From Prevotella sp. UBA2444 (GTDB lineage: Bacteria; Bacteroidota; Bacteroidia; Bacteroidales; Bacteroidaceae), in contig DDQK01000036.1 of assembly GCA_002342665.1 (NCBI GenBank), forward strand, positions 29,253 through 57,047: a stretch of DNA of 27,795 bases. The letters are read 5' to 3'. The position numbers were made by a program, and so were the translations under genes. This document shows positions 1 through 9,200 of the stretch, in pieces (positions within the stretch are counted from its first letter, which is position 1; each line of letters begins with the position of its first letter). The notes beneath the pieces are model-generated. The model was given only the letters and a program-made list of their open reading frames with translations. It was not told where the DNA came from and ran no database searches.

Positions 1-24
1 AGAGATTGAGAGATTGAGAGATTT
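1..24. repeat. Short tandem repeat before the first gene
   Basis: Two and a half copies of the unit AGAGATTG run directly into the first start codon. The upstream promoter and any earlier gene lie outside the window. It may be a simple low-complexity leader. Confidence 0.4.
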
Positions 25-1626
25 ATGAAGAGGAAAAACGTAGCCCTCGGCGGTCTGATGCTCCTGTTGACGGCCACATCGGTGACAGGACTTGGCGGCT
101 GGTATTCAGCCCACCGCCAGATAGGAGAACTGCAGGCGCAGCTCACCGAACTGGAGCGTCAGGAGAAGCGTTCGGTCGTGCTGCGAAGCGTCAGCCAGCA
201 GATGGAGGTGATAGCCCTACAGCAGAAGGACATCTCCGACGAGCAGCGCGAGGAAGCCATCCAGCAGACCCGCGTGGCCAACGAGATGCGCCAGCGCTCG
301 GAACAGGAGCGACAGCACGCACAGGCAGCCGAGCATGCCGCCCTCGTCTCAGAGAAGAAAGCCCTCGAAGCCCAGTCCACGGCTGAGTCCGAACGGCTCA
401 TTGCCGAGCATCAGCGGATACAGGCAGAGATGGCCAAGCGTACGGCCGACACCCTGAGCTATATAGCCCTGGGGCGCTCGCTCGGGTCACTCTCCACCGT
501 ACAGTACCGCTCGGGCAACAAGGAGACGGCCGACCTGCTCAGCTATGCATCCTATTTCTACACCGACCGCTATCATGGCGACCTGTACTATCCCGCCGTC
601 TACGAAGCCCTGACGCAGTCGAGCCAGAGCAGGCGCGAATGGCCCTCGCACAACGGCATGCTGATGGGCCTGGCCTTCATGCCCGGCAACGACAACAAGA
701 TGGTGACTGCCGGAACCTACGGAGAGATTCTCTTTCACGAGAAGAGTGGCGACCGCCTGAACTCCAAACCTATCTTCAAGGACAAGAACTTTGACTTCAG
801 AAGCCTCTATGTACACCCGACAAACGGAAACATCTATGCCCTGAGCCGCAGCGGCCACATGGTGGTCACCAACGAGGCAGGCAAGACACAGATTGTCCTG
901 CTCAACGACATCCAGCATCCCCATGGGCTGGAAGAGCTGTCGAAAGACCAGCTGCTCATCATCGGCGACCATACGATGGCCGTCTACAACATCGCCGCAG
1001 GAAAGCTCACCGGCGTGAAGCAGTTCGATGCCCGCCTGACCTTTGCCGCCCGTCACGACCACAAGCCCCTGGTGTTCGACGACAACGGGAAGATGCACAA
1101 GGTGACATCGCTGAGCAACATCCAGACCAGCAACGTACCGGTGAAAGGCAACGTGACCGCCTTTGCCAGCAGCAACAACAATGGTATCAGCGCCTACGGC
1201 ATGAGCGACGGCACCATCTATTTCGTAGACAAAAAGGGCAAGGCCACAAAGTACGTAGGACACCTGTCGCGTATCTCCAAACTGAAATTCAACGGCAGAC
1301 GTCTCTACTCGTCAAGCTACGACGGGACGCTCAACCTATGGGTGACGACAAGTGAGAAACCCGAGCCGATGACCCTGCTGAACAACAACGACTGGATCAC
1401 CTTCTTCACCTTCGACGTATCGAAGAACTACGTGTGGACGGGCAGTCGCGACGGTAACCTCTCGGAGGCTCTTATCTCCATCCCCATGATGGTGGACAAG
1501 GTACAAAAGAAGCTGAAGCGTAACTTCACCCCGAGCGAATGGAACTACTTCATCGGCAGCAAAGTGCCCTATGAGACCTTTGTCAATACGGCCACAGCAC
1601 AGCACAGAAAGGAGGTACGCCGATGA
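25..1626 (+). CDS. Membrane-anchored coiled-coil and WD40-like propeller protein
   Basis: This 533-residue protein starts with a short basic stretch and one hydrophobic segment (about residues 7-26). A long charged, Gln/Glu/Arg-rich coiled coil follows (about 30-140). The rest (about 190-505) looks like a degenerate WD40-type beta-propeller, with repeats ending in patterns such as GTLNLW and GSRDGNLSEA. The C-terminal tail has an RNFTPSEWNYFIG-type motif, like the tail I know from WD40 proteins associated with STAND ATPases. The stop codon overlaps the next start (ATGA), so it is translationally coupled to the sensor gene. It probably stays on the inner membrane and acts as a scaffold or signalling partner for that sensor. 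No catalytic motif is visible. The family call is from repeat appearance, not from a database match. Confidence 0.7.
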   Translation: MKRKNVALGGLMLLLTATSVTGLGGWYSAHRQIGELQAQLTELERQEKRSVVLRSVSQQMEVIALQQKDISDEQREEAIQQTRVANEMRQRSEQERQHAQAAEHAALVSEKKALEAQSTAESERLIAEHQRIQAEMAKRTADTLSYIALGRSLGSLSTVQYRSGNKETADLLSYASYFYTDRYHGDLYYPAVYEALTQSSQSRREWPSHNGMLMGLAFMPGNDNKMVTAGTYGEILFHEKSGDRLNSKPIFKDKNFDFRSLYVHPTNGNIYALSRSGHMVVTNEAGKTQIVLLNDIQHPHGLEELSKDQLLIIGDHTMAVYNIAAGKLTGVKQFDARLTFAARHDHKPLVFDDNGKMHKVTSLSNIQTSNVPVKGNVTAFASSNNNGISAYGMSDGTIYFVDKKGKATKYVGHLSRISKLKFNGRRLYSSSYDGTLNLWVTTSEKPEPMTLLNNNDWITFFTFDVSKNYVWTGSRDGNLSEALISIPMMVDKVQKKLKRNFTPSEWNYFIGSKVPYETFVNTATAQHRKEVRR

Positions 1627-4514
1627 AGAGACTGCTATCCACCCTCCTGCTGGTACTGACAGCCGCCACGACCTGGTCGCAGGGCTACCCCGTCATCCGC
1701 AACTTCACACAAAAGGAATACAAGGCGCACAACGTGAACTTCGATCTGGACACCGACAAGAACGGAACCGTCTTCGTGGCCAACTTCGAGGGGCTGATGT
1801 ATTACGACAAAGCGGAATGGCGCATTATCCACACACCTGGCATCACACGAGTCACCGTGGTCATGTGCGACAAAGACGGCAACATCTGGGTGGGTGGCTA
1901 CAACTACTTCGGACGAGTGGTCACCAAACCCAACGGAGAGCTCGCCTTGGAACGCATAGGCGATGCTGACACTTTCCACGGCGAAGTGCTCGAAATATTC
2001 GAAAAGGACAATAAACTGCAGTTCATCGTCAACGACGACCATATCTACCAGTTGGTCGACGGCAAGATATCCGTCAAGGCTACCGTCAACAATACCGGCA
2101 AGGTGGGTATGACCGATGTCGTCTATGCCAACAATGCCGAAGAACAAGAGGATGTATCAGTACTGTCGCACTATGTCGAAGAGGTAGACTTGGAGAACGG
2201 CATGACGGCCGTCGTGCTGAAAGGCGAAGGTATCAAGATCTTCGATGCCAATGGCAAAGAGCTCATGCACCTGACCAAGGAGCACGGCCTGTACACCAAC
2301 AATGTGATATGGATTTCCTACGACGGTCATGGCACCATCTGGGGAGCTGCCGACGAGGCCGTCTTTGCCATCAACCTGCCCTCCTTCTTCAGTCACTTTA
2401 CGGCCAACGAGGGGCTACCAGGTTCTATACAGACCATAGAGAGTCTGGACGGCAAGAAATATGTGGGCACAAGCCAGGGACTGTTCCGATTGGAAGGCAA
2501 CACGTTTGAAATGGTGGGCGACATCCACCACGCCTGCTGGAAACTGCAATTCTCGGCCATGGGACTCGTGGCATCCACAGCCAACGGTGTCTACCTCATC
2601 ACCCCCGACGGTAAGGCAACCCAGCTGACACAGACCAGCAGCACCACCATCTTTGTTGACGGCCTCGACTGCTATATCGGAGAGTTCGACGGCATCTACC
2701 GTCTGAACTTATCCAGCAAGAGCAGAGCCAAGGTGTGCGACGCAGAAAAGGTGAACAAGATCCTCAAGGACAGCCAGGGTACCATCTGGCTACAGAACGT
2801 CTATGGCGAAGTGTGGTACAAGCGCTCTTCCGACACCGCCTTCAAGGCAGTCAACCACGGCGACATCGAGGCCATCGCTGCCATCGTCCCCGTAGGCAAT
2901 AAGGTAGAGGTGATCGGCGCTGAGGAAGAAAAGCCTTTCCCCTACCCCCTCTTCTCGCATCTCGACGAGCATGGCGTGAACTGGCTGACCAACAGCGAAG
3001 GCAAGCGGCTCTACAGATGGAAGGACGGCAAGAAACTCGACGACCTGCACCGGTTGCTCATCCCCTTTGAGGAAACACCCATACAAGCCCTCTATCTCGA
3101 AGGCGACAAGATATGGCTCGGCAGCGACCATGCGCTATGGGTCATCGACAAGAAGGCCTCGGACCCCCTGTTCAAGACCCAGGCCAAACTACAGTTCCGC
3201 TCCATCACGCTGGGCGGCGACAGCATCCTCTGGGGAGGCTTCGGTGAAATGCCAGCCAGCCTGCCGGGACTCGGCAGCAAGGACAGGAGCCTGAGATTCA
3301 CCTATTCACTCGACTACACACCGCTGGTTGGACAGGTCTACTACCGCTACAAGCTGAACGACGACAAATGGAGCGTATGGTCAACCAGTAAAGGAGTGGA
3401 ATACAGCCAACTGCCCTACGGCTCATACACCCTTACCATCCAAGCCCGACAAGCAACGGGAGAACTGACCGACCCGGTATCGGTGAACTTCTCCATCGCC
3501 TATCCCGTGTACATGAGATGGTACACGATGGTACTCTACTTCATCCTGGCGGCCTTGCTCATCTACGCTCTGTTCCGCTATCGCCTGAACAGACTGGAGA
3601 AAGATAAGGCCCAGCTGGAAAGCATCGTCCAGGAGCGCACCGCCGAGGTGGTGAAGCAGAAGGACGAAATCGAGTTGAAATCGAAGAGCCTGGAGGAAGC
3701 CCTCAACGACCTGCACAACGCACAGAACGAACTGATACGCCAGGAGAAGATGGCCACCGTGGGTAAACTGACTCAGGGACTCATTGACCGTATCCTCAAC
3801 CCGTTGAACTACATCAACAACTTCTCCAAGCTGTCGGAAGGACTGGTGAAGGACATCGAGGCCAACATCGAGGATGAAAAGGACAAGATGGACGAAGAGA
3901 ACTATGAGGACACGCTCGACGTGCTGAGCATGCTGCGCGGCAACCTGCAGAAAGTGGGCGAACACGGCCAGAACACCACCCGTACCCTCAAGGCTATGGA
4001 AGAGATGCTCAAAGACCGTAGCGGAGGCATCGTCAGGATGGACCTGGCCAAGCTGATCCGTCAGGACGAAGAGATGATCAGGACCTACTTTGCCGACGAC
4101 ATCTCGAAGTACCACATCCAAGTGGACTTCAGCCTGCCCGACGGCGAACTGCCCATCAACGGCAATCCCGACCACCTGAGCAAGGCCCTGATGAGCATGC
4201 TGGGCAACGGCATCTACGCCGTCGTGAAGAAGATACAGCGCGAGGATTTCCAGCCGGAGGTATCGCTGACGGCACGACAGGACGGAAACCTCGTCACCCT
4301 GACCATCCGCGACAACGGCATCGGCATCGAGGACACCATCATCAACAAGATCTTCGACCCCTTCTTCACCACCAAGACCACAGGCGAGGCTTCTGGTGTA
4401 GGCCTATACCTCAGCCGTGAGATCATACAGAACTACGGAGGTGACATCCATGTGAAATCAGAAAAGAACAAATACAGCGAGTTTACCATTACACTCCCCA
4501 CCCTAACACAGTAA
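1623..4514 (+). CDS. Two-component-type propeller sensor with degenerate histidine-kinase core
   Basis: The 963-residue protein has a signal peptide (about 1-20), a periplasmic region of two-component-regulator propeller repeats (about 25-530) and a Y_Y_Y-like domain (about 555-625). A transmembrane helix (about 634-655), a coiled coil and a kinase core follow. The H-box reads GLIDRILNPLNY, so D722-R723 stand where His-Glu is expected. The ATP-binding part looks intact: N-box around 855-870, DNGIGIED from 897, and GVGLYLS from 925. It therefore resembles a hybrid two-component-type receptor that should bind ATP but cannot autophosphorylate on the usual His. There is no receiver or AraC-type output domain, unlike classic Bacteroides hybrid sensors. 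It overlaps the upstream gene by 4 bases and lies 6 bases before a kinase that keeps the His. Family assignment is confident; the pseudokinase reading is inference from the motif. Confidence 0.88.
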   Translation: MKRLLSTLLLVLTAATTWSQGYPVIRNFTQKEYKAHNVNFDLDTDKNGTVFVANFEGLMYYDKAEWRIIHTPGITRVTVVMCDKDGNIWVGGYNYFGRVVTKPNGELALERIGDADTFHGEVLEIFEKDNKLQFIVNDDHIYQLVDGKISVKATVNNTGKVGMTDVVYANNAEEQEDVSVLSHYVEEVDLENGMTAVVLKGEGIKIFDANGKELMHLTKEHGLYTNNVIWISYDGHGTIWGAADEAVFAINLPSFFSHFTANEGLPGSIQTIESLDGKKYVGTSQGLFRLEGNTFEMVGDIHHACWKLQFSAMGLVASTANGVYLITPDGKATQLTQTSSTTIFVDGLDCYIGEFDGIYRLNLSSKSRAKVCDAEKVNKILKDSQGTIWLQNVYGEVWYKRSSDTAFKAVNHGDIEAIAAIVPVGNKVEVIGAEEEKPFPYPLFSHLDEHGVNWLTNSEGKRLYRWKDGKKLDDLHRLLIPFEETPIQALYLEGDKIWLGSDHALWVIDKKASDPLFKTQAKLQFRSITLGGDSILWGGFGEMPASLPGLGSKDRSLRFTYSLDYTPLVGQVYYRYKLNDDKWSVWSTSKGVEYSQLPYGSYTLTIQARQATGELTDPVSVNFSIAYPVYMRWYTMVLYFILAALLIYALFRYRLNRLEKDKAQLESIVQERTAEVVKQKDEIELKSKSLEEALNDLHNAQNELIRQEKMATVGKLTQGLIDRILNPLNYINNFSKLSEGLVKDIEANIEDEKDKMDEENYEDTLDVLSMLRGNLQKVGEHGQNTTRTLKAMEEMLKDRSGGIVRMDLAKLIRQDEEMIRTYFADDISKYHIQVDFSLPDGELPINGNPDHLSKALMSMLGNGIYAVVKKIQREDFQPEVSLTARQDGNLVTLTIRDNGIGIEDTIINKIFDPFFTTKTTGEASGVGLYLSREIIQNYGGDIHVKSEKNKYSEFTITLPTLTQ

Positions 4515-4520
4515 AGGCTT

Positions 4521-5342
4521 ATGGAAGAACAGGTTGAAAAGCTCAAGGAGCAACTAAAGAAACAAGAGAAGCTGGCCTCGCTGGGCCTGCTGAGTGCCGG
4601 CATAGCCCATGAAATCCAAAACCCGCTGAACTTCGTGATCAACTTCAGCAAGATGTCGGACAAGCTTCTCTCGGACCTGACAGATATTGTAGAAGATTAT
4701 GAGGACAAGATCTCTGAGGACGACCGCGAAGACCTGGAGGATATTGTGGCCGACCTGAAGGAGAACATGTCGAAGATTGTGGAGCACGGCGAACGGGCCA
4801 TCAGCATCATACGGGGCATCCTGCTTATGTCAAGGGGCAAGGAAAACGAAGCCCTGCCCACCGACGTATGCCACCTGGTGAAGGAATACGTGTGGCTCTC
4901 CTATCACGCCATGCGAGCCAACTTCAAGAACTTCAACATCAGCATCCATGAGGACTATGAGCAGGGGCTGCAGCCGATGATGGTCATTCCGCAAGACTTG
5001 AGTCGCGCCGTACTCAATGTGATGAACAATGCCTGCTATGCGGTTTGGCGTAAGGCGCAGGACAACCCAGAGGGCTATCAGCCTCAGGTGAACGTCAGCG
5101 TGAAGAGCAACAGCGGAGAGCTGGTAATCAGTATCGCTGACAATGGCGAAGGCATGGACGAGGAGACCAAGCAGCGGCTCTTCGAGAACTTCTACACCAC
5201 CAAGCCCGCCGGACAAGGCACGGGACTCGGTATGAGCATCACGCGCGATATCATCGAGAACAAGCACGGCGGTCGCCTCACCTTTGAGTCGACTAAGGGA
5301 GAGGGCACCAACTTCACATTCACCATTCCCATCAAGAGATGA
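4521..5342 (+). CDS. Soluble histidine kinase with intact H-box
   Basis: The protein has 273 residues and no signal peptide or membrane segment. It starts with a short coiled coil, then the H-box SAGIAHEIQNPLNF with the phospho-acceptor at H30. The ATPase domain carries an N-box (NVMNN, 166-170), DNGEGMD from 207 and GTGLGMS from 233. The helical region after the H-box has an acidic insert (about 50-85) that matches the corresponding part of the preceding sensor, so the two kinase cores look like paralogues. It sits between that sensor (6-base gap) and a TonB receptor (ATGA overlap). It probably docks on the membrane sensor as the active half of a split kinase. No response regulator gene is in the window. 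Confidence 0.88.
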   Translation: MEEQVEKLKEQLKKQEKLASLGLLSAGIAHEIQNPLNFVINFSKMSDKLLSDLTDIVEDYEDKISEDDREDLEDIVADLKENMSKIVEHGERAISIIRGILLMSRGKENEALPTDVCHLVKEYVWLSYHAMRANFKNFNISIHEDYEQGLQPMMVIPQDLSRAVLNVMNNACYAVWRKAQDNPEGYQPQVNVSVKSNSGELVISIADNGEGMDEETKQRLFENFYTTKPAGQGTGLGMSITRDIIENKHGGRLTFESTKGEGTNFTFTIPIKR

Positions 5343-7849
5343 ACAACAGACTACACCTTATTATATTTATATCCCTATGGCTCGCACTCCCGGCGCAAGC
5401 TCAAAAGGACGACATGATGCAGGTCTACAACGAGGCAGAACAAGCATATAGCATGGGACGCGTCGAACAGTCGATGGAGTTGCTGATGGAGCATGTCGGC
5501 AAATTCCCCAACAACCTCAGCCAAAGCGTCTACCGACTGCTCTCGCTCTGCAACCTGGCGCTCGACCGGACGGACGAGGCAGAGCGCTATGCCTCTCTGC
5601 TGCTGGCCGACGACCCCTACTACACGACCTCGCTGAAAGACCCCCAGCGGTTTACTGACATCGTGGAGAGCATCAAGGCCGGCCGTTCCGCCACCATCAC
5701 CACCGCCTCGAGCCAGTCGGAGAATCTCAACGAGGTGCCGGTGCCTGTCACCCTGATAACAGAGGAGATGATACAAAACAGCGGGGCACGCAACCTGCAG
5801 GAATTGCTGGCAACCTACGTCCCTGGTATGTACATCATCGACTGCAGCGACGACATCAACATCGCCATGCGAGGCATCTACAGCAGCGGACAGGAGAAAA
5901 TACTCTTCATGCTCGACGGACACCGTCTGAACAGCTATTGTACCAATACGGCGGCACCCGACTTCAGCATCGCACTCGAAAAGCTCAAACAGGTTGAGGT
6001 GCTGCGCGGACCAGCATCATCCCTCTACGGTGGTGTGGCTCTGACGGCAGTGGTCAACCTAATCACCAAGGCGGGAGCCGACATCGACGGCGTCAAAGCC
6101 AAGGTGGGCATAGGCAACTACGGACAGTATCATGGCGACCTGATATTCGGCAAGCGCTACTTCGACCTCGACATCCTGCTCTGGGGAAGCTTCCATCTGG
6201 CAGAGGGACAAAAGAAATACGTAGACAAGTCTGAGACTGGACTCAGAATGGCTGGCGGAGACGTCACCGTAGGAGGCATCGGCAACAAGCCCTCCTACGA
6301 CTTCGGAACATCCATCAAGTACAAGAACCTGGAGTTCCTCTACAACACGCAGTACTCTCAAGTACAGGCACCCATGACGATGACGCACACCTTCTCGCCA
6401 TACGACATAGAGCGCTACAAGACTTTCTATGGCATACGACCAAGCCACACCACCATGACCCACCATGCCGACCTGAGCTACGAACAGGTGTTCGGAAAAG
6501 TCTATCTGAAAGGTCGGGTAACCTACGACAACAGCAATCTGACCCACTATCAGGTCATCACCGAACTGCCACTGCCCGGCTTTATGGACCTCCTGCCGCT
6601 GCCAGCGACCTCAAAGTCACTTGTCAAAGACACCATAGGAGGCTTCGGACGCTATATCAGCGGACAGGAGCACACCTTCGGTGCAAAGGTGCAGGGCGAC
6701 TGGAGATACATCGACAACGGCAAGCACAAGGGACTGCTCACCTTCGGGGCCGAGTATAGCCACTTCCAGTTGGACGACTCACGCTACGTCTTCGTCTATG
6801 ACTTCGATAAGACGCTCCCCGAGACCGTCAACATCTCTGAACTGGGAAAGGGCCATGAGAACAATGCCAACGCCTTTCTGCAGCTCAAGCATCAATGGGG
6901 GCCGCTGATCCTGAACGCCGGACTGCGCTACGACTTCAAGGGACGCTATGAGGGTACTCACATACGGGAGGTGTCGCCACGCGTGGCACTCATCTTCCTC
7001 CAACCAAAGTGGAACGTCAAGCTGAGCTATGCCAAAGCCTTCATCGACGCACCTTATCTCTATCGCAAGACCAACCAGTTCCTGCTGGCTTTCGCAGGGA
7101 AAAAGGGCAGAGAACAGCTGACGTATGGACTCAATCCGGAATTCATGCACTCCTACCAGCTCACCTTTGGAACGAATCAGCTGCTGCCAGGACTCAACCT
7201 GGAGCTGAATGCATTCTACAATCGCACGCGCGACCTTATCTATATGGATCTCATTGAGCACTATAACATGGGCAGCTCTGATATCTACGGACTGGAACTC
7301 TCAGGAGACTACAGATACCGAAACTTTTCAGTCAATCTCTCGGCAAGCTGGCAGAAAGCCACCGATTATACACTTTTCTACAATAAGTATGAAAAGCCTT
7401 TCAACATGCCGGAATTCTCGGCCAATACCACTCTGGCATGGAGAGTTACCAAGCACCTCAAACTGCACACACACATGGCATTCTACAGTCGGCAGCGCAC
7501 CATCTATATTGACTTAATCAATTATGCCGCCATGCAAAGAGCTTTTGACCTCATAAGCAAACTGCAAGAAAAAGAAAAAGCTGGACAGAAACTTACCGCC
7601 GAAGAACAAGTGAAAATGGCTGAGGCCGTCAAAATGTATGACCAAGCCAGAGAGAATCCGTACCCAGAAAAAGACATCCCTGCATACTTCGTCATGGACT
7701 TGGGAGCCAACTACACCATCGGGAAACTGGAGCTGGGAGTGAATGTCCATAATGTGCTAGACAAGCAATACACACTGGGAGGTGCCTGCACAGGAGGTGT
7801 GCCCCAGAAAGGCAGATGGTGGATGGCAACTGTTGCCTACAAGTTCTGA
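5339..7849 (+). CDS. TonB-dependent outer-membrane receptor with N-terminal helical repeats
   Basis: This 836-residue protein begins with a signal peptide ending near AQAQ (about residue 22). An all-helical, TPR-like segment follows (about 25-115), where many Bacteroidota receptors have a carboxypeptidase-like domain. The plug lies at about 125-240, with recognisable NLQELL, AMRGI, LDGHR, VEVLRGPASSLYG and VVNLIT stretches. The 22-strand-type barrel ends in an aromatic strand (VAYKF). Close to the end, about residues 735-785, there is a Lys/Glu-rich helical insertion in somewhat more AT-rich DNA. No SusD partner is present, so a glycan-uptake SusC role is not supported; siderophore, cobalamin or peptide uptake remain open. 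Overlap with the kinase gene suggests uptake and sensing are co-expressed. Confidence 0.92.
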   Translation: MNNRLHLIIFISLWLALPAQAQKDDMMQVYNEAEQAYSMGRVEQSMELLMEHVGKFPNNLSQSVYRLLSLCNLALDRTDEAERYASLLLADDPYYTTSLKDPQRFTDIVESIKAGRSATITTASSQSENLNEVPVPVTLITEEMIQNSGARNLQELLATYVPGMYIIDCSDDINIAMRGIYSSGQEKILFMLDGHRLNSYCTNTAAPDFSIALEKLKQVEVLRGPASSLYGGVALTAVVNLITKAGADIDGVKAKVGIGNYGQYHGDLIFGKRYFDLDILLWGSFHLAEGQKKYVDKSETGLRMAGGDVTVGGIGNKPSYDFGTSIKYKNLEFLYNTQYSQVQAPMTMTHTFSPYDIERYKTFYGIRPSHTTMTHHADLSYEQVFGKVYLKGRVTYDNSNLTHYQVITELPLPGFMDLLPLPATSKSLVKDTIGGFGRYISGQEHTFGAKVQGDWRYIDNGKHKGLLTFGAEYSHFQLDDSRYVFVYDFDKTLPETVNISELGKGHENNANAFLQLKHQWGPLILNAGLRYDFKGRYEGTHIREVSPRVALIFLQPKWNVKLSYAKAFIDAPYLYRKTNQFLLAFAGKKGREQLTYGLNPEFMHSYQLTFGTNQLLPGLNLELNAFYNRTRDLIYMDLIEHYNMGSSDIYGLELSGDYRYRNFSVNLSASWQKATDYTLFYNKYEKPFNMPEFSANTTLAWRVTKHLKLHTHMAFYSRQRTIYIDLINYAAMQRAFDLISKLQEKEKAGQKLTAEEQVKMAEAVKMYDQARENPYPEKDIPAYFVMDLGANYTIGKLELGVNVHNVLDKQYTLGGACTGGVPQKGRWWMATVAYKF

Positions 7850-7864
7850 TTCCGCTATTTAGAC

Positions 7865-7886
7865 AATGCCCAAATAAGGGCATTTT
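7865..7886 (+). terminator. Putative intrinsic terminator after the TonB receptor gene
   Basis: A 7-bp stem AATGCCC/GGGCATT encloses a six-base loop 16 bases after the stop codon. The T tract is short (TTTT, overlapping the stem end), so termination may be partial. Confidence 0.5.
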
Positions 7887-7907
7887 GCAAGATTTTGCAA
7901 TTTAGAG

Positions 7908-7938
7908 TTTGCAATTCGGAATAAAATTAGTACCTTTG
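7908..7938 (+). promoter_or_regulatory. Bacteroidota-type promoter for the AAA ATPase gene
   Basis: TTTG (7908-7911), a 19-base spacer and TACCTTTG (7931-7938) match the Bacteroidota housekeeping consensus TTTG-N19-TAnnTTTG exactly. The predicted transcript start is about 20 bases before the ATG at 7966. Confidence 0.75.
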
Positions 7939-7965
7939 CAGGCGTTTTAAAACAAATCATAAAGA

Positions 7966-9156
7966 ATGGAGGCTTTTTTCAGAACTCACAGATACCTGGT
8001 GGAGCATGTCAATGCGCCCGTTCGACGTACGCTCATGGATGAGATCGACTGGACGGACCGCATGATTGGCATCAAAGGTACACGTGGCGTGGGAAAAACC
8101 ACCTTCCTGCTGCAATACGCTAAGCAGCACTTCGATGTGCAGGACAAGCAATGCCTGTACATCAACATGAACAACTTCTACTTCCAGGGCCACGGCATCT
8201 CTGAGTTCGCGGGCGAGTTCTACCACCACGGAGGACGCGTGCTGCTCATCGACCAGGTGTTCAAGCAGCCAGACTGGTGCAACGAACTGCGCAAGTGCTA
8301 CGACCTCTACCCCAACCTGAAGATTGTCTTCACGGGCTCCAGCGTCATGCGACTCAAGGAAGAGAACCCCGAGCTCAACGGCATCGTTAAGTCCTACAAC
8401 CTCAGAGGATTCTCCTTCCGCGAGTTCATCAACCTGCTCACGGGCAACGACTTCCGAGCCTATACACTCGAGGAGATACTCACAGACCATGAGCGCATCG
8501 CCAGACTGATACTGCCCAAGGTGTCGCCCAACCGCTACTTCCAGGACTACATCCACCACGGATTCTACCCCTTCTTCCAGGAGCAACGCAACTACTCGGA
8601 GAACCTGCTCAAGACGATGAACATGATGACCGAGGTAGACATCCTGCTCATCAAGCAGATTGAGCTGAAATATCTCACGAAGATCAAGAAACTCTTCTAC
8701 CAGATTGCCGAGGACGGCTCGAAGAAGTCACCCAACGTGAGTAAGCTGGCCCATGACATCGAGACCAGCAGGGCCACCGTGATGAACTACATCAAGTACC
8801 TGACCGACGCCCGGCTGCTGAACCTCATCTACCCCGTGGGCGAGAACTTCCCCAAAAAGCCCGCCAAGGTGATGCTCCACAACTCCAACCTGCTCTACGC
8901 CATCTACCCCATCCAGGTAGAGAAGCAGGAGGCTATGGAGACCTTCTTCGTCAACTCCCTGTGGAAAGACCACAAGGTGAACACCGGAGGCCGCGACTGC
9001 CACTTCATCGTCGACGGCAACCTGAAGTTCAAGATTACCGATGCCCAGGCGCTCGGCAAGCAGCGCATCCAGCCCGATGTCTACTATACGCGCTACAACA
9101 CCGAGGTGGGCAAGGGGAAACTCATCCCGCTATGGTTACTCGGATTCCTATATTGA
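7966..9156 (+). CDS. AAA-family ATPase (AAA_14-like) with C-terminal winged helix
   Basis: This 396-residue cytoplasmic P-loop ATPase has Walker A GTRGVGKTT (38-46), Walker B VLLID (92-96) and a sensor-1-like FTGSS (122-126). The middle region (about 240-290) has a winged-helix pattern, and a nuclease-like or DUF4143-like C-terminal part follows. The family is very common in Bacteroidota, usually as single genes with unknown partners; members are thought to be switch or toxin-like ATPases. The residue after the Walker B Asp is Gln rather than the usual Glu (LIDQ), which could slow hydrolysis. It has its own promoter and only a 44-base gap to nifJ. Function beyond ATP binding is not evident. 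Confidence 0.85.
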   Translation: MEAFFRTHRYLVEHVNAPVRRTLMDEIDWTDRMIGIKGTRGVGKTTFLLQYAKQHFDVQDKQCLYINMNNFYFQGHGISEFAGEFYHHGGRVLLIDQVFKQPDWCNELRKCYDLYPNLKIVFTGSSVMRLKEENPELNGIVKSYNLRGFSFREFINLLTGNDFRAYTLEEILTDHERIARLILPKVSPNRYFQDYIHHGFYPFFQEQRNYSENLLKTMNMMTEVDILLIKQIELKYLTKIKKLFYQIAEDGSKKSPNVSKLAHDIETSRATVMNYIKYLTDARLLNLIYPVGENFPKKPAKVMLHNSNLLYAIYPIQVEKQEAMETFFVNSLWKDHKVNTGGRDCHFIVDGNLKFKITDAQALGKQRIQPDVYYTRYNTEVGKGKLIPLWLLGFLY

Positions 9157-9200
9157 AACTACATAATTAGGTTTATTCATTTTAATATCTATCTAAACAA

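Noticed and set aside
5339..7849. A SusC/SusD polysaccharide utilisation locus
   Set aside because: There is no SusD gene, the receptor lacks the carboxypeptidase-like N-domain, and no co-transcribed glycoside hydrolase is seen; the GH3 gene is separate.
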